DNA of 42,999 nt, taken from NCBI GenBank assembly GCA_021323475.1, contig JAJQJM010000016.1, positions 1 through 42,999 on the forward strand, in the 5' to 3' direction. Source of the stretch: Vampirovibrio sp. (GTDB taxonomy: Bacteria; Cyanobacteriota; Vampirovibrionia; Vampirovibrionales; Vampirovibrionaceae). Under the pieces are notes generated by a model. That model had not been told where the DNA came from and made no database searches. It saw nothing but the letters and a program-made list of their open reading frames with translations. Below, one piece after another: positions 1-7,300 of this stretch; within the stretch, counting starts at the first letter, position 1; each line of letters opens with the position of its first letter. Position numbers and translations under genes: made by a program.

Positions 1-646
1 GGCGTGGATGCACCGGCGGCGGGTTGATGAGATAGGCCAAGGCCCCGTTGCCTAACACGGAAACCGGCTTTTTGGACTCCAAATGGCGAATGGAAATTTC
101 ATCGCCTTCCACCCGGAAGCTTTTGGCGTTAGGCACCAGGCGCCGGCTCATGGTTGAAGGCAGCACGTCCTCAATCAGGTAGTCCGTCAGTAACACTTCG
201 GCGTCATGCAGTTCGGCGGGCTTCAGGAAACCCGTGCGCTTGGGCTTGACTAGCTTAAGCTTGATTTCCTTGAAAAAATTGTACTTGCCGACCGGGATGC
301 GCACGTGGTTCAGGTGAATTTTGGCGATTTCCGGCAGTTGCTCGGTCAGCAGCGGCAGGTAGCGAATCTGGACGGTAATGTTTTCAATGCTGCCCAGCGG
401 ATTTTTGCGCATATCCGTAATGGTGCTGGTGTTTAAATGCACCTGTATGCCGTGAAACAGGGTAGGTTCCAGCGTTAAATCCTTGATGGTGAAATTCACC
501 CCCGTGGATTTATGCAGACCGTCCTGTATGGCCAGCTTAATGGCGTTCTTATCGATGAGCCTGGGGACGCCTTCGTGGATGGCGATGCCCAGAACGCCCA
601 GCGATACCAATAAAACGGCTATTCGAGTCGTCGTTTTGCGTTTCAA
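1..646 (-). CDS. AsmA/TamB-like envelope protein, N-terminal part (partial)
   Basis: This reading frame is open from the window edge and is missing from the ORF track as a full entry. Reading the minus strand, an in-frame stop lies about 50 bases before a TTG at 644-646; CTG codons in between are alternative starts, so the start is uncertain. The protein begins basic (LKRKTTTR), then has one hydrophobic segment (IAVLLVSLGVLGIAI), followed by beta-rich sequence typical of AsmA-type proteins: an N-terminal helix region, 'FTIKDLTLEP', and 'IENITVQIRYLPLL'. AsmA-like proteins are anchored in the inner membrane, extend into the periplasm, and are linked to lipid transport between membranes. The C-terminus lies outside the window. 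It is 94 bases downstream of tatA on the same strand and may be cotranscribed. The family assignment rests on pattern only. Confidence 0.55.
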   Translation of the reverse strand, partial: MKRKTTTRIAVLLVSLGVLGIAIHEGVPRLIDKNAIKLAIQDGLHKSTGVNFTIKDLTLEPTLFHGIQVHLNTSTITDMRKNPLGSIENITVQIRYLPLLTEQLPEIAKIHLNHVRIPVGKYNFFKEIKLKLVKPKRTGFLKPAELHDAEVLLTDYLIEDVLPSTMSRRLVPNAKSFRVEGDEISIRHLESKKPVSVLGNGALAYLINPPPVHPR

Positions 647-740
647 TTGACGATCGTCCCCATCTGTCAGTGTAGGCCTCAGCCTTGCCCGCTACCGGGC
701 ATTGGTACCGAACGTCGGTCCGGCACCAACCCTTCAAGAA

Positions 741-956
741 CTACTCAGGTTTCTGCTCGGAAGTTGCCTGGACCTTCGGGTTGTCCGAGGGATTGCCGCT
801 GGCCGCTTCCTTGAACTGCTTCACTCCGTCGCCCAGGGATTTCATCACGCCGGGCAGTTTGCCGGGCCCGAACAGAATCAGGACCAACAGGATGATCGCT
901 GAAAGTTCTGCAATTCCCAGGTTGGGTATAAATAACAAGTCGGTTTGAAAGAGCAT
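741..956 (-). CDS. tatA: Sec-independent translocase subunit TatA/TatE
   Basis: A 71-residue protein with the full TatA layout: a short N-terminus, one membrane helix (about residues 15-30, 'IAELSAIILLVLILFGP'), the hinge and amphipathic helix signature FGPGKLPGVMKSLGDGVKQFKEA, and a polar acidic tail. TatA oligomerises in the inner membrane to form the passage for folded proteins carrying twin-arginine signals; TatC is also required and is not in this window. The N-terminus is about ten residues longer than usual before the conserved glycine-glutamate region, so translation might begin slightly later, though no closer Met is evident. The neighbour downstream is the AsmA-like gene; upstream is an AT-rich region shared with the divergent Fur-family gene. 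TatA versus TatB is decided by FGPGKLP and the short tail. Confidence 0.93.
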   Translation of the reverse strand: MLFQTDLLFIPNLGIAELSAIILLVLILFGPGKLPGVMKSLGDGVKQFKEAASGNPSDNPKVQATSEQKPE

Positions 957-979
957 GGATTGTGCCTTTAAGCTTGGTT

Positions 980-1013
980 CGTATTTATATTAACGATTTA
1001 TTATATATACGAT
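980..1013 (-). promoter_or_regulatory. AT-rich tatA promoter with imperfect inverted repeat
   Basis: On the minus strand TATAAT lies at 1005-1000, about 44 bases before the tatA ATG; no good -35 box is visible. The same stretch carries CGTATTTATAT and ATATATACG as imperfect inverted arms about 12 bases apart. It sits between tatA and a Fur-family gene, so it could be a binding site for that regulator, but it does not match the classic Fur box. Confidence 0.35.
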
Positions 1014-1159
1014 ACATGCGGTGTTGGCGCGCCTGGGTGATGTAAATGGGTTTTCCACCGGCAGTCTCTGAGCCCAGGTGAGCCATCGGAGTGCATGCTC
1101 TGTCTGTCTTTGGCTTTCTGCTACGCTCATGACATAGTTGTCGGTTCCTTGCGTAGCAT

Positions 1160-1189
1160 TTGCCTGTTTAAGAGCATTGCGTGTATGCT
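1160..1189 (+). promoter_or_regulatory. sigma70-type promoter for the Fur-family gene
   Basis: TTGCCT (1160-1165), an 18-base spacer, and TATGCT (1184-1189). It overlaps the first candidate ATG codons of the ORF-track entry (1095 and 1185), which argues that translation really begins at the ATG at 1221. Confidence 0.4.
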
Positions 1190-1220
1190 ATATTCTACAA
1201 AAAAATCGGTGAAAAAAGAA

Positions 1221-1739
1221 ATGCCGCCTGAAAAACTACATGCTGAAAACCCCTCGGAAGAACCCCTGCAAACCCGCGCCGAGCTGTCCGATATCCTGAG
1301 GAAGAAGGGCTTCCGGTTGACTCCGCAACGGGAGAAGATTCTGGACATCTTTTTTGATTTGCCCAGTGGCGAGCATTTAAGCGCCGAGGAATTGCAAAAG
1401 GCGCTCCGCATGGAGAATTCCGATATCAGCCTGGCGACCTCTTATCGTACGCTTAAGCTGTTGGCTTCGCTGGGCGTATTGAGGGAACTGGATTTTGCGG
1501 AAGACCACAAGCATTACGAGCTGGCCCGTAACCCCAAATCGCCGCACCACCACATTATTTGCCTAGATTGCGGCAAAACGGAAGAATTCGAGAGCGAGGA
1601 GATCATCCGTCTTTCTGAAGAGCTGGCGAAAGAGCGGGGATTCCAGATTGTGGACGTGCAGCTAAAGCTGTTTGCCCTGTGCGAGCAACACTCCACCGAG
1701 GCGAAGGCATGTCCGGCCCCGGCGGTTGGGCGTCAGTAA
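1221..1739 (+). CDS. Fur-family metal-dependent transcriptional regulator
   Basis: A DNA-binding regulator of the Fur/PerR/Zur superfamily. The winged helix begins at 'GFRLTPQREKILDIF' and continues through 'SLATSYRTLKLLASLGVLREL', the recognition-helix region. The dimerisation half has 'HHHIICLDCGKTEEFE', which supplies regulatory-metal histidines and the first structural CxxC. The second CxxC is not canonical: instead of CxxC after 'LFAL' there is C, then nine residues including a histidine, then C. Which metal or signal it senses cannot be read from sequence. The ORF-track start at 1095 would add a hydrophobic 42-residue leader that Fur proteins do not have and would lie upstream of the likely promoter, so I prefer ATG 1221 (172 residues). 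The 3' end overlaps the convergent TadE-like gene by seven bases. Confidence 0.85.
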   Translation: MPPEKLHAENPSEEPLQTRAELSDILRKKGFRLTPQREKILDIFFDLPSGEHLSAEELQKALRMENSDISLATSYRTLKLLASLGVLRELDFAEDHKHYELARNPKSPHHHIICLDCGKTEEFESEEIIRLSEELAKERGFQIVDVQLKLFALCEQHSTEAKACPAPAVGRQ

Positions 1740-2206
1740 ACTGCCACGTCCGTAATGGACTGGTAACTAATGTCGAACTGGGCCGGAAGTATTGAAATGG
1801 GGCCGGATAAGGTCGGGATGGTCACGCTGCCGAAAAACGGCGAGAACGTGACGGTGACATCCGCCTGATAGGCATGTTGATTGGGTACCTGGCTGACTTT
1901 GGCTGTTTTAACGGTTAACCCGGCTGCGGCCAGCTTGTTATCCAGTTGGGTTTGGCCGGTGCTGGCGTTATGATAGATAGAGGCCGTATAAGCGCCGTCT
2001 CTGGCGGCCATTTTTGCCCCTTCATACGCCATCCATGCCCTGCCCAGCTCAATAATAAAGAACAGCATGATCACCACGAAGGGCAGGGTTAAAACCAGCT
2101 CAACCAAGTTCTGTCCCCGGTGACAGGCTCGTTTACGGGGGCGGCTTACTGCTTGCCCAACGCTGTTTTGTGCAGATGCCCTGAATGCAATGCGGTTTCC
2201 AATCAT
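1733..2206 (-). CDS. TadE-like pseudopilin / pilus assembly protein
   Basis: The diagnostic segment is 'RGQNLVELVLTLPFVVIMLF', a TadE-type signature: a basic stretch, a prepilin-like Gln/Glu-containing start of the hydrophobic helix, then 'ELGRAWMAYEGAKMAARDG'. TadE-like proteins are minor pseudopilins of Tad (Flp) pili or are anchored in the envelope with a C-terminal domain outside. The remaining sequence is beta-rich and ends in 'ITDVAVY'. The ORF track extends to 2284, but that ATG directly abuts its only purine-rich sequence; the ATG at 2206 has GGAG about 12 bases upstream and gives 157 residues, closer to the family norm. No other tad genes are in the window, so it is an isolated copy. 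Start uncertain, family call good. Confidence 0.78.
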   Translation of the reverse strand: MIGNRIAFRASAQNSVGQAVSRPRKRACHRGQNLVELVLTLPFVVIMLFFIIELGRAWMAYEGAKMAARDGAYTASIYHNASTGQTQLDNKLAAAGLTVKTAKVSQVPNQHAYQADVTVTFSPFFGSVTIPTLSGPISILPAQFDISYQSITDVAVY

Positions 2207-2310
2207 TGCGATTTCATGCTCCGATATACTTTGCTTAAAGGTTTTATCGGCAGTTGGGCTAAAAAGTTTAAACTCGACCGGCATCCCTGCAACATAAATT
2301 TACAGCAGGT

Positions 2311-2335
2311 TTAAAAGAGCCGGCTTGGTGGCTCT
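2311..2335 (-). terminator. terminator after nadD
   Basis: On the minus strand AGAGCC, eight-base loop, GGCTCT, then TTTT. It lies just past the nadD stop codon, between nadD and the TadE-like gene, so the TadE-like gene probably has separate transcription. Confidence 0.5.
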
Positions 2336-2357
2336 GTGTAACATCGGCTGTGTGACG

Positions 2358-3014
2358 TCAAAATTCAGAATCGGAGTGAAGGTACAGTCGATTGTCCTGA
2401 ATGTACCGACGCACCGGCTCCGCCAGAAAATAACGGAGCCCTGCAATGGCGTCAGGCGTAGTGCGGAGATTTTCCCGAATCCAGCTTGAGGAAAGCGCCA
2501 GTTCGGGCATTTCAATGCGGCGGGTGTTTAACGGAACCGTTCGGCCGTTCAACTCGATGGATTCCACCCAGTCAATGCCGGGGCGCGGGGCTTGAAAGAA
2601 GCAAGCCAGCTCTATCAGCGCTTCCGGTTCGCGCCAGCTTGCCAGCCCCGCCAACGCATCAGAACCGATAATCATGGGCACCGGTGCCTGAATTTGACCC
2701 TGCTCAATCAGGCGTCTCAGGGTTTCCACGGTGTAACTGCGTTCATTTCGCTCAATTTCCACTTCCGAAACCTGAAAAGCCGGGTTGGCAGCCGTGGCGA
2801 GCTGAACCATCCGAAATCGGTGATCGGCGCTCAGCAAATCGTTCTCATGATGCCGATGCGGTGGATTTCCGGCTGGAATAAAGGTAACGGAGGTAATAGG
2901 CGTTTGAGAGCCCGCAAATTGCCGTAAAACAGCCTGGGCAATCATCAGGTGCCCGGTATGGATAGGGTTAAACGTCCCGAAATACAGGCAAGTGTTGGCC
3001 GGTAAATCAGGCAT
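2358..3014 (-). CDS. nadD: nicotinate-nucleotide adenylyltransferase
   Basis: Transfers AMP from ATP to nicotinate mononucleotide, giving deamido-NAD, the next-to-last step of NAD synthesis, in the cytosol. The 218-residue protein has the nucleotidyltransferase hallmarks: GTFNPIHTGHL near residues 13-23 (the HxGH ATP-binding motif), 'FIPAGNPPHR', 'RSYTVETLR', 'IIGSDAL', and SSSWIRE (the ISSTxIR-type motif). Length and motif order match the bacterial NadD family. It lies eight bases downstream of the OB-fold-like gene and is almost certainly cotranscribed with it. In many bacteria nadD neighbours rsfS or yqeK; neither is seen here. Confidence 0.95.
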   Translation of the reverse strand: MPDLPANTCLYFGTFNPIHTGHLMIAQAVLRQFAGSQTPITSVTFIPAGNPPHRHHENDLLSADHRFRMVQLATAANPAFQVSEVEIERNERSYTVETLRRLIEQGQIQAPVPMIIGSDALAGLASWREPEALIELACFFQAPRPGIDWVESIELNGRTVPLNTRRIEMPELALSSSWIRENLRTTPDAIAGLRYFLAEPVRRYIQDNRLYLHSDSEF

Positions 3015-3022
3015 CGCCCTGG

Positions 3023-3445
3023 TTAGTCCTGGTAGCTTTTATGATACTCGGCCAGTTCGTCATGCAGGTCTGCCAGACGACGGGCTTCGGCCTCGCGAAT
3101 GGCGCGCAGGTGGTCATCGTACTGCTTCAGGGTCACAAAGTCTTCAATCTGAAGGATGTAAGTGCGATGCGACTGGCTGAAAACGGTGCGGGCGCCCAGC
3201 AGGTGAATAATGGTGCCGACTTCCGTCGATGCAATCCGATCGTACAAATCCGGCACATCGGACATGCACAGAACCGATGTCTTACCGTCGGTTATGGTAA
3301 AGGACAGCACCTTTTTCCGGTAGCTCTGGATTTTATCCAGCACCACGGGCCATTCTTCAGGCAGTAACTGGCCTTGTTTTACCAGTGATAAGTCCGGAGC
3401 AGGTGATAATTGTTGGGTGAGTATGCGATATAGGGAAAGATCCAT
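3023..3445 (-). CDS. probable OB-fold nucleic-acid-binding protein, unknown role
   Basis: Not assigned to a named family. A 140-residue protein whose centre (about residues 35-105) reads like a small OB fold: 'KKVLSFTITDGKTSVLC', then 'TEVGTIIHLLGARTVF', then 'YILQIEDFV', the strand pattern of tRNA-anticodon-type OB domains. The C-terminal 35 residues are a charged helix (EAEARRLADLHDEL). The ORF track begins at a TTG (3469), but a likely promoter would place the transcript start near 3476, leaving almost no leader; ATG 3445 is therefore preferred. Neither start has a good ribosome-binding site. It is the first gene of a two-gene unit with nadD. Function could be RNA or single-strand DNA binding; this is inference. 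Confidence 0.6.
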   Translation of the reverse strand: MDLSLYRILTQQLSPAPDLSLVKQGQLLPEEWPVVLDKIQSYRKKVLSFTITDGKTSVLCMSDVPDLYDRIASTEVGTIIHLLGARTVFSQSHRTYILQIEDFVTLKQYDDHLRAIREAEARRLADLHDELAEYHKSYQD

Positions 3446-3482
3446 GGGAGGAGAATCAGTCTTATTCAATTAGTAATTAAAG

Positions 3483-3511
3483 AATTTAGCCCATCCGACG
3501 ATATCTTACAA
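3483..3511 (-). promoter_or_regulatory. promoter of the OB-fold/nadD unit
   Basis: On the minus strand TTGTAA (3511-3506), 17-base spacer, TAAATT (3488-3483). Predicted transcript start near 3476. Confidence 0.4.
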
Positions 3512-3546
3512 GTGGAAACCTAAGCTGAACGACAGGAATTCTGGCA

Positions 3547-3987
3547 ATGGGTTTTGAAGGCATCCCCCGACCCGCTCAGGTTAACCCCTATACGGATCCG
3601 TTGAATCCGTATGCCGCCGCCAATGCCGCGCGATCCGAGCAGGCGGGCAAGCCGTTGATCAAAAGCCTGACCAAGGAAGAACAGGTTAAAGCCTTGCAGC
3701 GGGATAACCGGGAGCAACCCCAGTCCGATGACGACGAGGAAGGCGAAGCCTTTACCGAGGAAGAGGCGGAGCAAATCCGGCTGTTTGCCAAAATGCGGGG
3801 GCTGATCAATATCTCCTTGCAAAGCGGGGTGCGGTACGAGTTTCATGTGAATCCGGAAACAGGCTTGGTGGACCTGATAGACATGGAAAGCGGCCAGGTG
3901 GTGCTGCAATTGCAGCCAGAAGAGTTGATGCAGCTATCCCAAAAAATTCAACGATATGCCGGTATGTTGACCGATCGCAGCGGTTAA
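3547..3987 (+). CDS. FlaG-like protein
   Basis: A 146-residue soluble protein. The C-terminal half, about residues 90-135, matches the FlaG pattern: 'GVRYEFHVNPETGLVDLIDMESGQVVLQL' followed by 'PEELMQLSQKI', like the FlaG core in which a 'D..TGEVIRQIP.EE' segment is followed by a helix. The N-terminal half is proline-, charge- and acid-rich (QSDDDEEGEAFTEEEAEQI) and likely disordered. FlaG proteins affect flagellar filament length and lie beside flagellin and fliD genes; no other flagellar gene is seen here, so it may serve another filament or surface system. Start ATG 3547 has AGGAAT about ten bases upstream. The next gene encodes a degenerate GGDEF protein. Confidence 0.65.
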   Translation: MGFEGIPRPAQVNPYTDPLNPYAAANAARSEQAGKPLIKSLTKEEQVKALQRDNREQPQSDDDEEGEAFTEEEAEQIRLFAKMRGLINISLQSGVRYEFHVNPETGLVDLIDMESGQVVLQLQPEELMQLSQKIQRYAGMLTDRSG

Positions 3988-4007
3988 AACCGGATAATGA
4001 CAGGGTT

Positions 4008-4036
4008 GGTCAAAAAAGTGACCGCTTTTTTGAACC
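4008..4036. repeat. A6/T6 inverted repeat overlapping the next promoter
   Basis: GGTCAAAAAAG, six-base loop TGACCG, CTTTTTTGAACC. The eight inner bases of each arm pair perfectly, and the outer arms pair with one bulged A. It could be a weak terminator for the FlaG-like gene, or an operator, because its right arm contains the TTGAAC -35 box of the GGDEF gene. Confidence 0.45.
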
Positions 4037-4059
4037 TGAACTTAAAAACACTTTATAAT
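4030..4059 (+). promoter_or_regulatory. strong sigma70-type promoter of the GGDEF gene
   Basis: TTGAAC (4030-4035), 18-base spacer, TATAAT (4054-4059). The -10 box overlaps the ATG at 4058, so transcription should begin near 4066, a few bases from the in-frame ATG at 4070. Confidence 0.55.
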
Positions 4060-4981
4060 GAATGAACTTATGACTGCCATTTTTGTTTTAACGGATGGAT
4101 TGGCCATAGCCCCCGATGTGCTGGAGAGTCACCTGGAGGCCGTGGTCGGTTCGCGTTCTCCGATTCGGCGGGTGGCACAGGTTGCGGATTTGCAGGAACA
4201 ATTGCCGCCGGATAAGAAAGCGGTAGTGTTTTTCTCCGCGCCGGCGGAAACGGCACTGGAACTGATTGAAAGCTGCCGGAGCATGAAGCCCGGTACGGCA
4301 TTTGTGCTGATTACGGAGCCGGAACAGCTGGTTGATAAGGCAGAAGCCGCGTTGGATTGCCATTTGTTGCGCCAGCCGTTTGATTCTGTTGAACTGTTAA
4401 GTCGTTTTAATGCGGCTAACCGGCAAAGTGAGCTGTTGTACACACTGGCTGACTGTTCCCAGACGGATGAGGTCACCAATCTTCACAACCGGCGCTATTA
4501 TATTCAGCGGCTCAGCAAGGAAATTTCGTTGTCCCGGCGACATTTATCCCCGTTATGCTGCGTGGTAATCGGGGTTAATCTCTACCAGATGTACCTGGAC
4601 AGTTATGGCTATGGCTTTATTAACGCATTGCTGCGGTTCCTGGCGGATAAAATTTCCGGCATCGTCCGGCATGAAGATATTGTCGCCAGAATCGGCGACG
4701 ATGAAATCGCGGTATTGCTGTCCCGCAGTACCGAGAAAGGCGCCAAAATCTTTACCACCCGGTTGGTGCATGATTTAAACGCCGCCATATTCAAATATGG
4801 CACTTACGAGGAAGAGGTTTCCGTCTGTGCCGGGGTGGCAGGGTATCCGCTGCCGGATTTTCCGGGGGCCGATGCCGATACGGTCATTCGTTACGCGCGT
4901 CATGCCTTGCATCAGGCTAAGACCTCGGCGGATGAAACCAAGAAGGTCCAGTTGTTCAGCGAAATTCGGCCCGCTTTGTAA
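4058..4981 (+). CDS. degenerate receiver-like plus GGDEF domain protein
   Basis: A 307-residue protein. Residues 1-115 have the alternating strand/helix pattern of a response-regulator receiver (IFVLTDG, AVVFFSAP, AFVLITEP, CHLLRQPF) but no clear phosphoacceptor aspartate cluster. Residues 136-300 are a GGDEF fold, opening with 'TDEVTNLHNRRYY' (standard D.LTGL.NRR). The catalytic signature is altered: GGDEF reads GDDEI (213-217), and the metal/substrate segment that normally reads D.D.FK..ND..GH..GD reads 'IGVNLYQMYLDSYGYGFIN', losing the first Asp, the Asn and the GD. It probably makes no cyclic di-GMP and may act as a sensor or scaffold. There is no ribosome-binding site before 4058 or 4070; the ATG at 4070 may be the true, possibly leaderless, start. 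Confidence 0.85.
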   Translation: MNELMTAIFVLTDGLAIAPDVLESHLEAVVGSRSPIRRVAQVADLQEQLPPDKKAVVFFSAPAETALELIESCRSMKPGTAFVLITEPEQLVDKAEAALDCHLLRQPFDSVELLSRFNAANRQSELLYTLADCSQTDEVTNLHNRRYYIQRLSKEISLSRRHLSPLCCVVIGVNLYQMYLDSYGYGFINALLRFLADKISGIVRHEDIVARIGDDEIAVLLSRSTEKGAKIFTTRLVHDLNAAIFKYGTYEEEVSVCAGVAGYPLPDFPGADADTVIRYARHALHQAKTSADETKKVQLFSEIRPAL

Positions 4982-5230
4982 ATTCGCGTGGCAATCGCTT
5001 CTGAAAGAGGGAACCCGAAAGGTCCAGCTTGCGTCTGAGGCCTTGAGGCATTGTTTTCCATGCCGGCATTGCCGGTTAAGGAACTTTACCTACGGTGGTA
5101 GCGTTTTTGACATGCTTGCTTGTCTCATCCTAAGATCACTCTTGCGGTGAAAGACGAGAGACAATCCCCGCCCCGCGCGTGAGCCGATCGGCGTTGCGCC
5201 TGCTGATTTTACTGTCCGAAGGACTGAAAC
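4982..5230 (+). promoter_or_regulatory. intergenic region with GH9 promoter and structured leader
   Basis: About 250 bases without a gene. TTGACA (5107-5112), 18-base spacer, TAAGAT (5131-5136) form a good promoter with a predicted start near 5143. The roughly 90-base leader holds a GC-rich stem around GCGCGTGAGCCGATCGGC...GCGC (about 5176-5200). I searched by eye for cyclic di-GMP riboswitch features and saw none. Confidence 0.5.
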
Positions 5231-7096
5231 GTGGATTCCCTGATGATAAAACACTCAATCTTGAAGCCCTCCAAATGGAGCCGTATGCCTGTTTCCATAG
5301 CGTTTTGCGGATTGGCGATGCTGGCCCTGCAGGCGCAAGCGATGACGTTTAATTTCTCCTCAATCGGGTATCATTCCCAGGGCGCCAAGACGGCGGTGCT
5401 GAAGGACATTCCCGAAGGGCGGGAAGTCGAGGTGGTGCTCTATGATCCGGCCAAGCGGAACCCCAAATTGCCCGTTTTAATGGGCGCGGCGGTTTACAAG
5501 ATTGAAAGCATCAAGGTGTTTCAAGATAAGAACACACAAGGTCCGGCCACCAAGAACCTGTTGCTGGATTTCTCTAATTTCAAAACGCCAGGCACCTATG
5601 AGCTGCGGGTGGAGGGTACCGAAATCAAATCCGGGCCTTTGAAAGTTAGTGATTTCCTGTTTTGGGACACGTTAAAGCCCGTGGTTAAAAGTTTTTATTA
5701 CCAACGTTGCGGCCAGGAAGTGGGTGAGCGGGTGGTTAAGCTCTCTCATACCGCCTGCCACCTGAAGGACGCCAACTTTTTGACGCCTACGCATCGGGTG
5801 ATGGACGTAGATGATGACGGCGGGTTGGATGTTCTGGGCGGTTGGCACAATGGCGGGGATTATGCCAAGTATGTGACCTCCACCGCTTTATCGGCCTCCA
5901 GATTGATGGCCATGCATGAGTGGAATCCGAAGCCTTTCAAGTATTTCCGGCTAGAATACCCCCTATTTGAACCTGGCTATGGCGGTATGGACGATTTACA
6001 CCATGAAATCAAAGCCGGTCTGGATTGGATGATGTCTATGCAGCGCAATGACGGCGCCTTGTACCGTAAAGTGGCGGGCAAGCAATGGCCCGGCAAGGTG
6101 AAGCCGGAAGATGACGATCAGCCCCGCTATATTTACGGCGTCTCCACGCAGGATACCGCCAACGCGGCGGCAGCGTGGGCCATGGCGGCAAGAGACTTTA
6201 AAAAGGCGGACCTGGGCTACAGCGTAAAAAGTCTGCTAGCCGCCGAGAAGGCGTGGGGCTTTTTGGAGAGCCGCCCGGAGTTCATGGTGCAGCGTTCGGA
6301 TAGCGACTTCAGCGGTTCCGGTGAATTTCTTAACCCCGGCAGCCGCACGGATACCCCCTACCGCTTGTGGGCCGCAGCGGAGCTGTATATTGCCACCGGC
6401 AAGCTCAAGTATCATCAGTATTTTCTGCAGCATTTGAATGAAATTTCGCTGGAGCCTTTCTCTTGGGCTAACCCGTCCATTCAGGGCATTACCGATTACC
6501 TGCTGTACGCCAAGATTCAGGATGCCGGTACGGCAGAAACCCTGAAGCGGTCGGTGTTGCGGCTGGCGGATACCATTGCCGACAGCATGGAAGACGATAT
6601 GTATGCCACCGGCCTGCAAAAATTCGGGGCGTCCTCCAATCAGGAAGTGGCCGAGCGCGGTGCGGTGCTGATGGTTGCTTATCGGCTGAGCGGAAAGGAA
6701 CGTTACCGGAATGCGGCCAGCCGATCCCTGAGCTACTTTTTTGGGATGAATCCGCTGGGTATGACCTATGTAACCGGTTTTCCCGGCAAGTCCACTGCTC
6801 ATCCGTCTCATCGGTGGATGGAAGCCTCCGGTAAGCTGTTGCTGGGTTATCTGGTGGACGGCCCCAACCAGTTTGCCACGGACGGCAAGACCCCCAAGGA
6901 CCGAGGCGCGGCCAGTTACATCGACGATGCCGCCGCCAAGTCCGGCAATGAGCCGAAAATTCTGAATAATGCCAGTCTGGCTTACTTGTTGGCGCTGCTG
7001 AACGATAGTTATAACGCGGCTCCCAAGGAAGAAACGTCAGCGCCCAAGAGTCTGTTGGATTACCAGTTGGCACCGGAGCGTCCGAAGCGCAAGTAA
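5231..7096 (+). CDS. secreted glycoside hydrolase family 9 (endoglucanase-type)
   Basis: A 621-residue secreted enzyme predicted to cut beta-1,4-glucans. A signal peptide (basic N-terminus, 'VSIAFCGLAMLAL', AQA cleavage near residue 37) is followed by an N-terminal immunoglobulin-like domain (about 38-140, ending 'TPGTYELRVEG') and an (alpha/alpha)6 GH9 catalytic domain. The first active-site motif is GGWHNGGDYAKY (203-214): the family usually has DAGD, so the first Asp is Asn (207) while the catalytic-base Asp (210) is kept. The C-terminal histidine region 'NPLGMTYVTGF...HPSHR' and the acid/base glutamate in 'SGNEPKILNNA' (about 574) are present. GTG 5231 is chosen because GAAGGA lies about eight bases before it; ATG 5243 is the alternative. 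No cellulose-binding module or dockerin is seen. It stands alone with its own promoter. Confidence 0.9.
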   Translation: MDSLMIKHSILKPSKWSRMPVSIAFCGLAMLALQAQAMTFNFSSIGYHSQGAKTAVLKDIPEGREVEVVLYDPAKRNPKLPVLMGAAVYKIESIKVFQDKNTQGPATKNLLLDFSNFKTPGTYELRVEGTEIKSGPLKVSDFLFWDTLKPVVKSFYYQRCGQEVGERVVKLSHTACHLKDANFLTPTHRVMDVDDDGGLDVLGGWHNGGDYAKYVTSTALSASRLMAMHEWNPKPFKYFRLEYPLFEPGYGGMDDLHHEIKAGLDWMMSMQRNDGALYRKVAGKQWPGKVKPEDDDQPRYIYGVSTQDTANAAAAWAMAARDFKKADLGYSVKSLLAAEKAWGFLESRPEFMVQRSDSDFSGSGEFLNPGSRTDTPYRLWAAAELYIATGKLKYHQYFLQHLNEISLEPFSWANPSIQGITDYLLYAKIQDAGTAETLKRSVLRLADTIADSMEDDMYATGLQKFGASSNQEVAERGAVLMVAYRLSGKERYRNAASRSLSYFFGMNPLGMTYVTGFPGKSTAHPSHRWMEASGKLLLGYLVDGPNQFATDGKTPKDRGAASYIDDAAAKSGNEPKILNNASLAYLLALLNDSYNAAPKEETSAPKSLLDYQLAPERPKRK

Positions 7097-7118
7097 GGCT
7101 GGTTTGGGGCGCTGCAAA

Positions 7119-7136
7119 CTCCATACATCAATGGAG
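7119..7136. other. short hairpin in the GH9-dnaE gap
   Basis: CTCCAT, loop ACATCA, ATGGAG, just past the GH9 stop codon, without a T-run, so only a weak terminator candidate. The 204-base gap otherwise holds TACAAT at 7263-7268 as a possible -10 for dnaE but no well-spaced -35. Confidence 0.3.
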
Positions 7137-7300
7137 ACGCTGCATTTACACTGCCTTTAACATTCAGAGTTTTTCCTTTACGGCATGGCAATGCCAATGG
7201 CACAATAGTGTCAGGACATTCCGGTAGAGAGTTGCCGTCCCCGCTGGCCCCATCAATCGCTTTACAATAGCTTACAGAATAGGTCGCAGAGCCCGAATTC

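Noticed and set aside
1095-1220. N-terminal extension of the Fur-family ORF
   Set aside because: It is hydrophobic, unlike Fur proteins, and overlaps the probable promoter at 1160-1189.
4982-5230. Cyclic di-GMP riboswitch next to the GGDEF gene
   Set aside because: The conserved riboswitch blocks were not found; only a simple GC-rich stem is visible.
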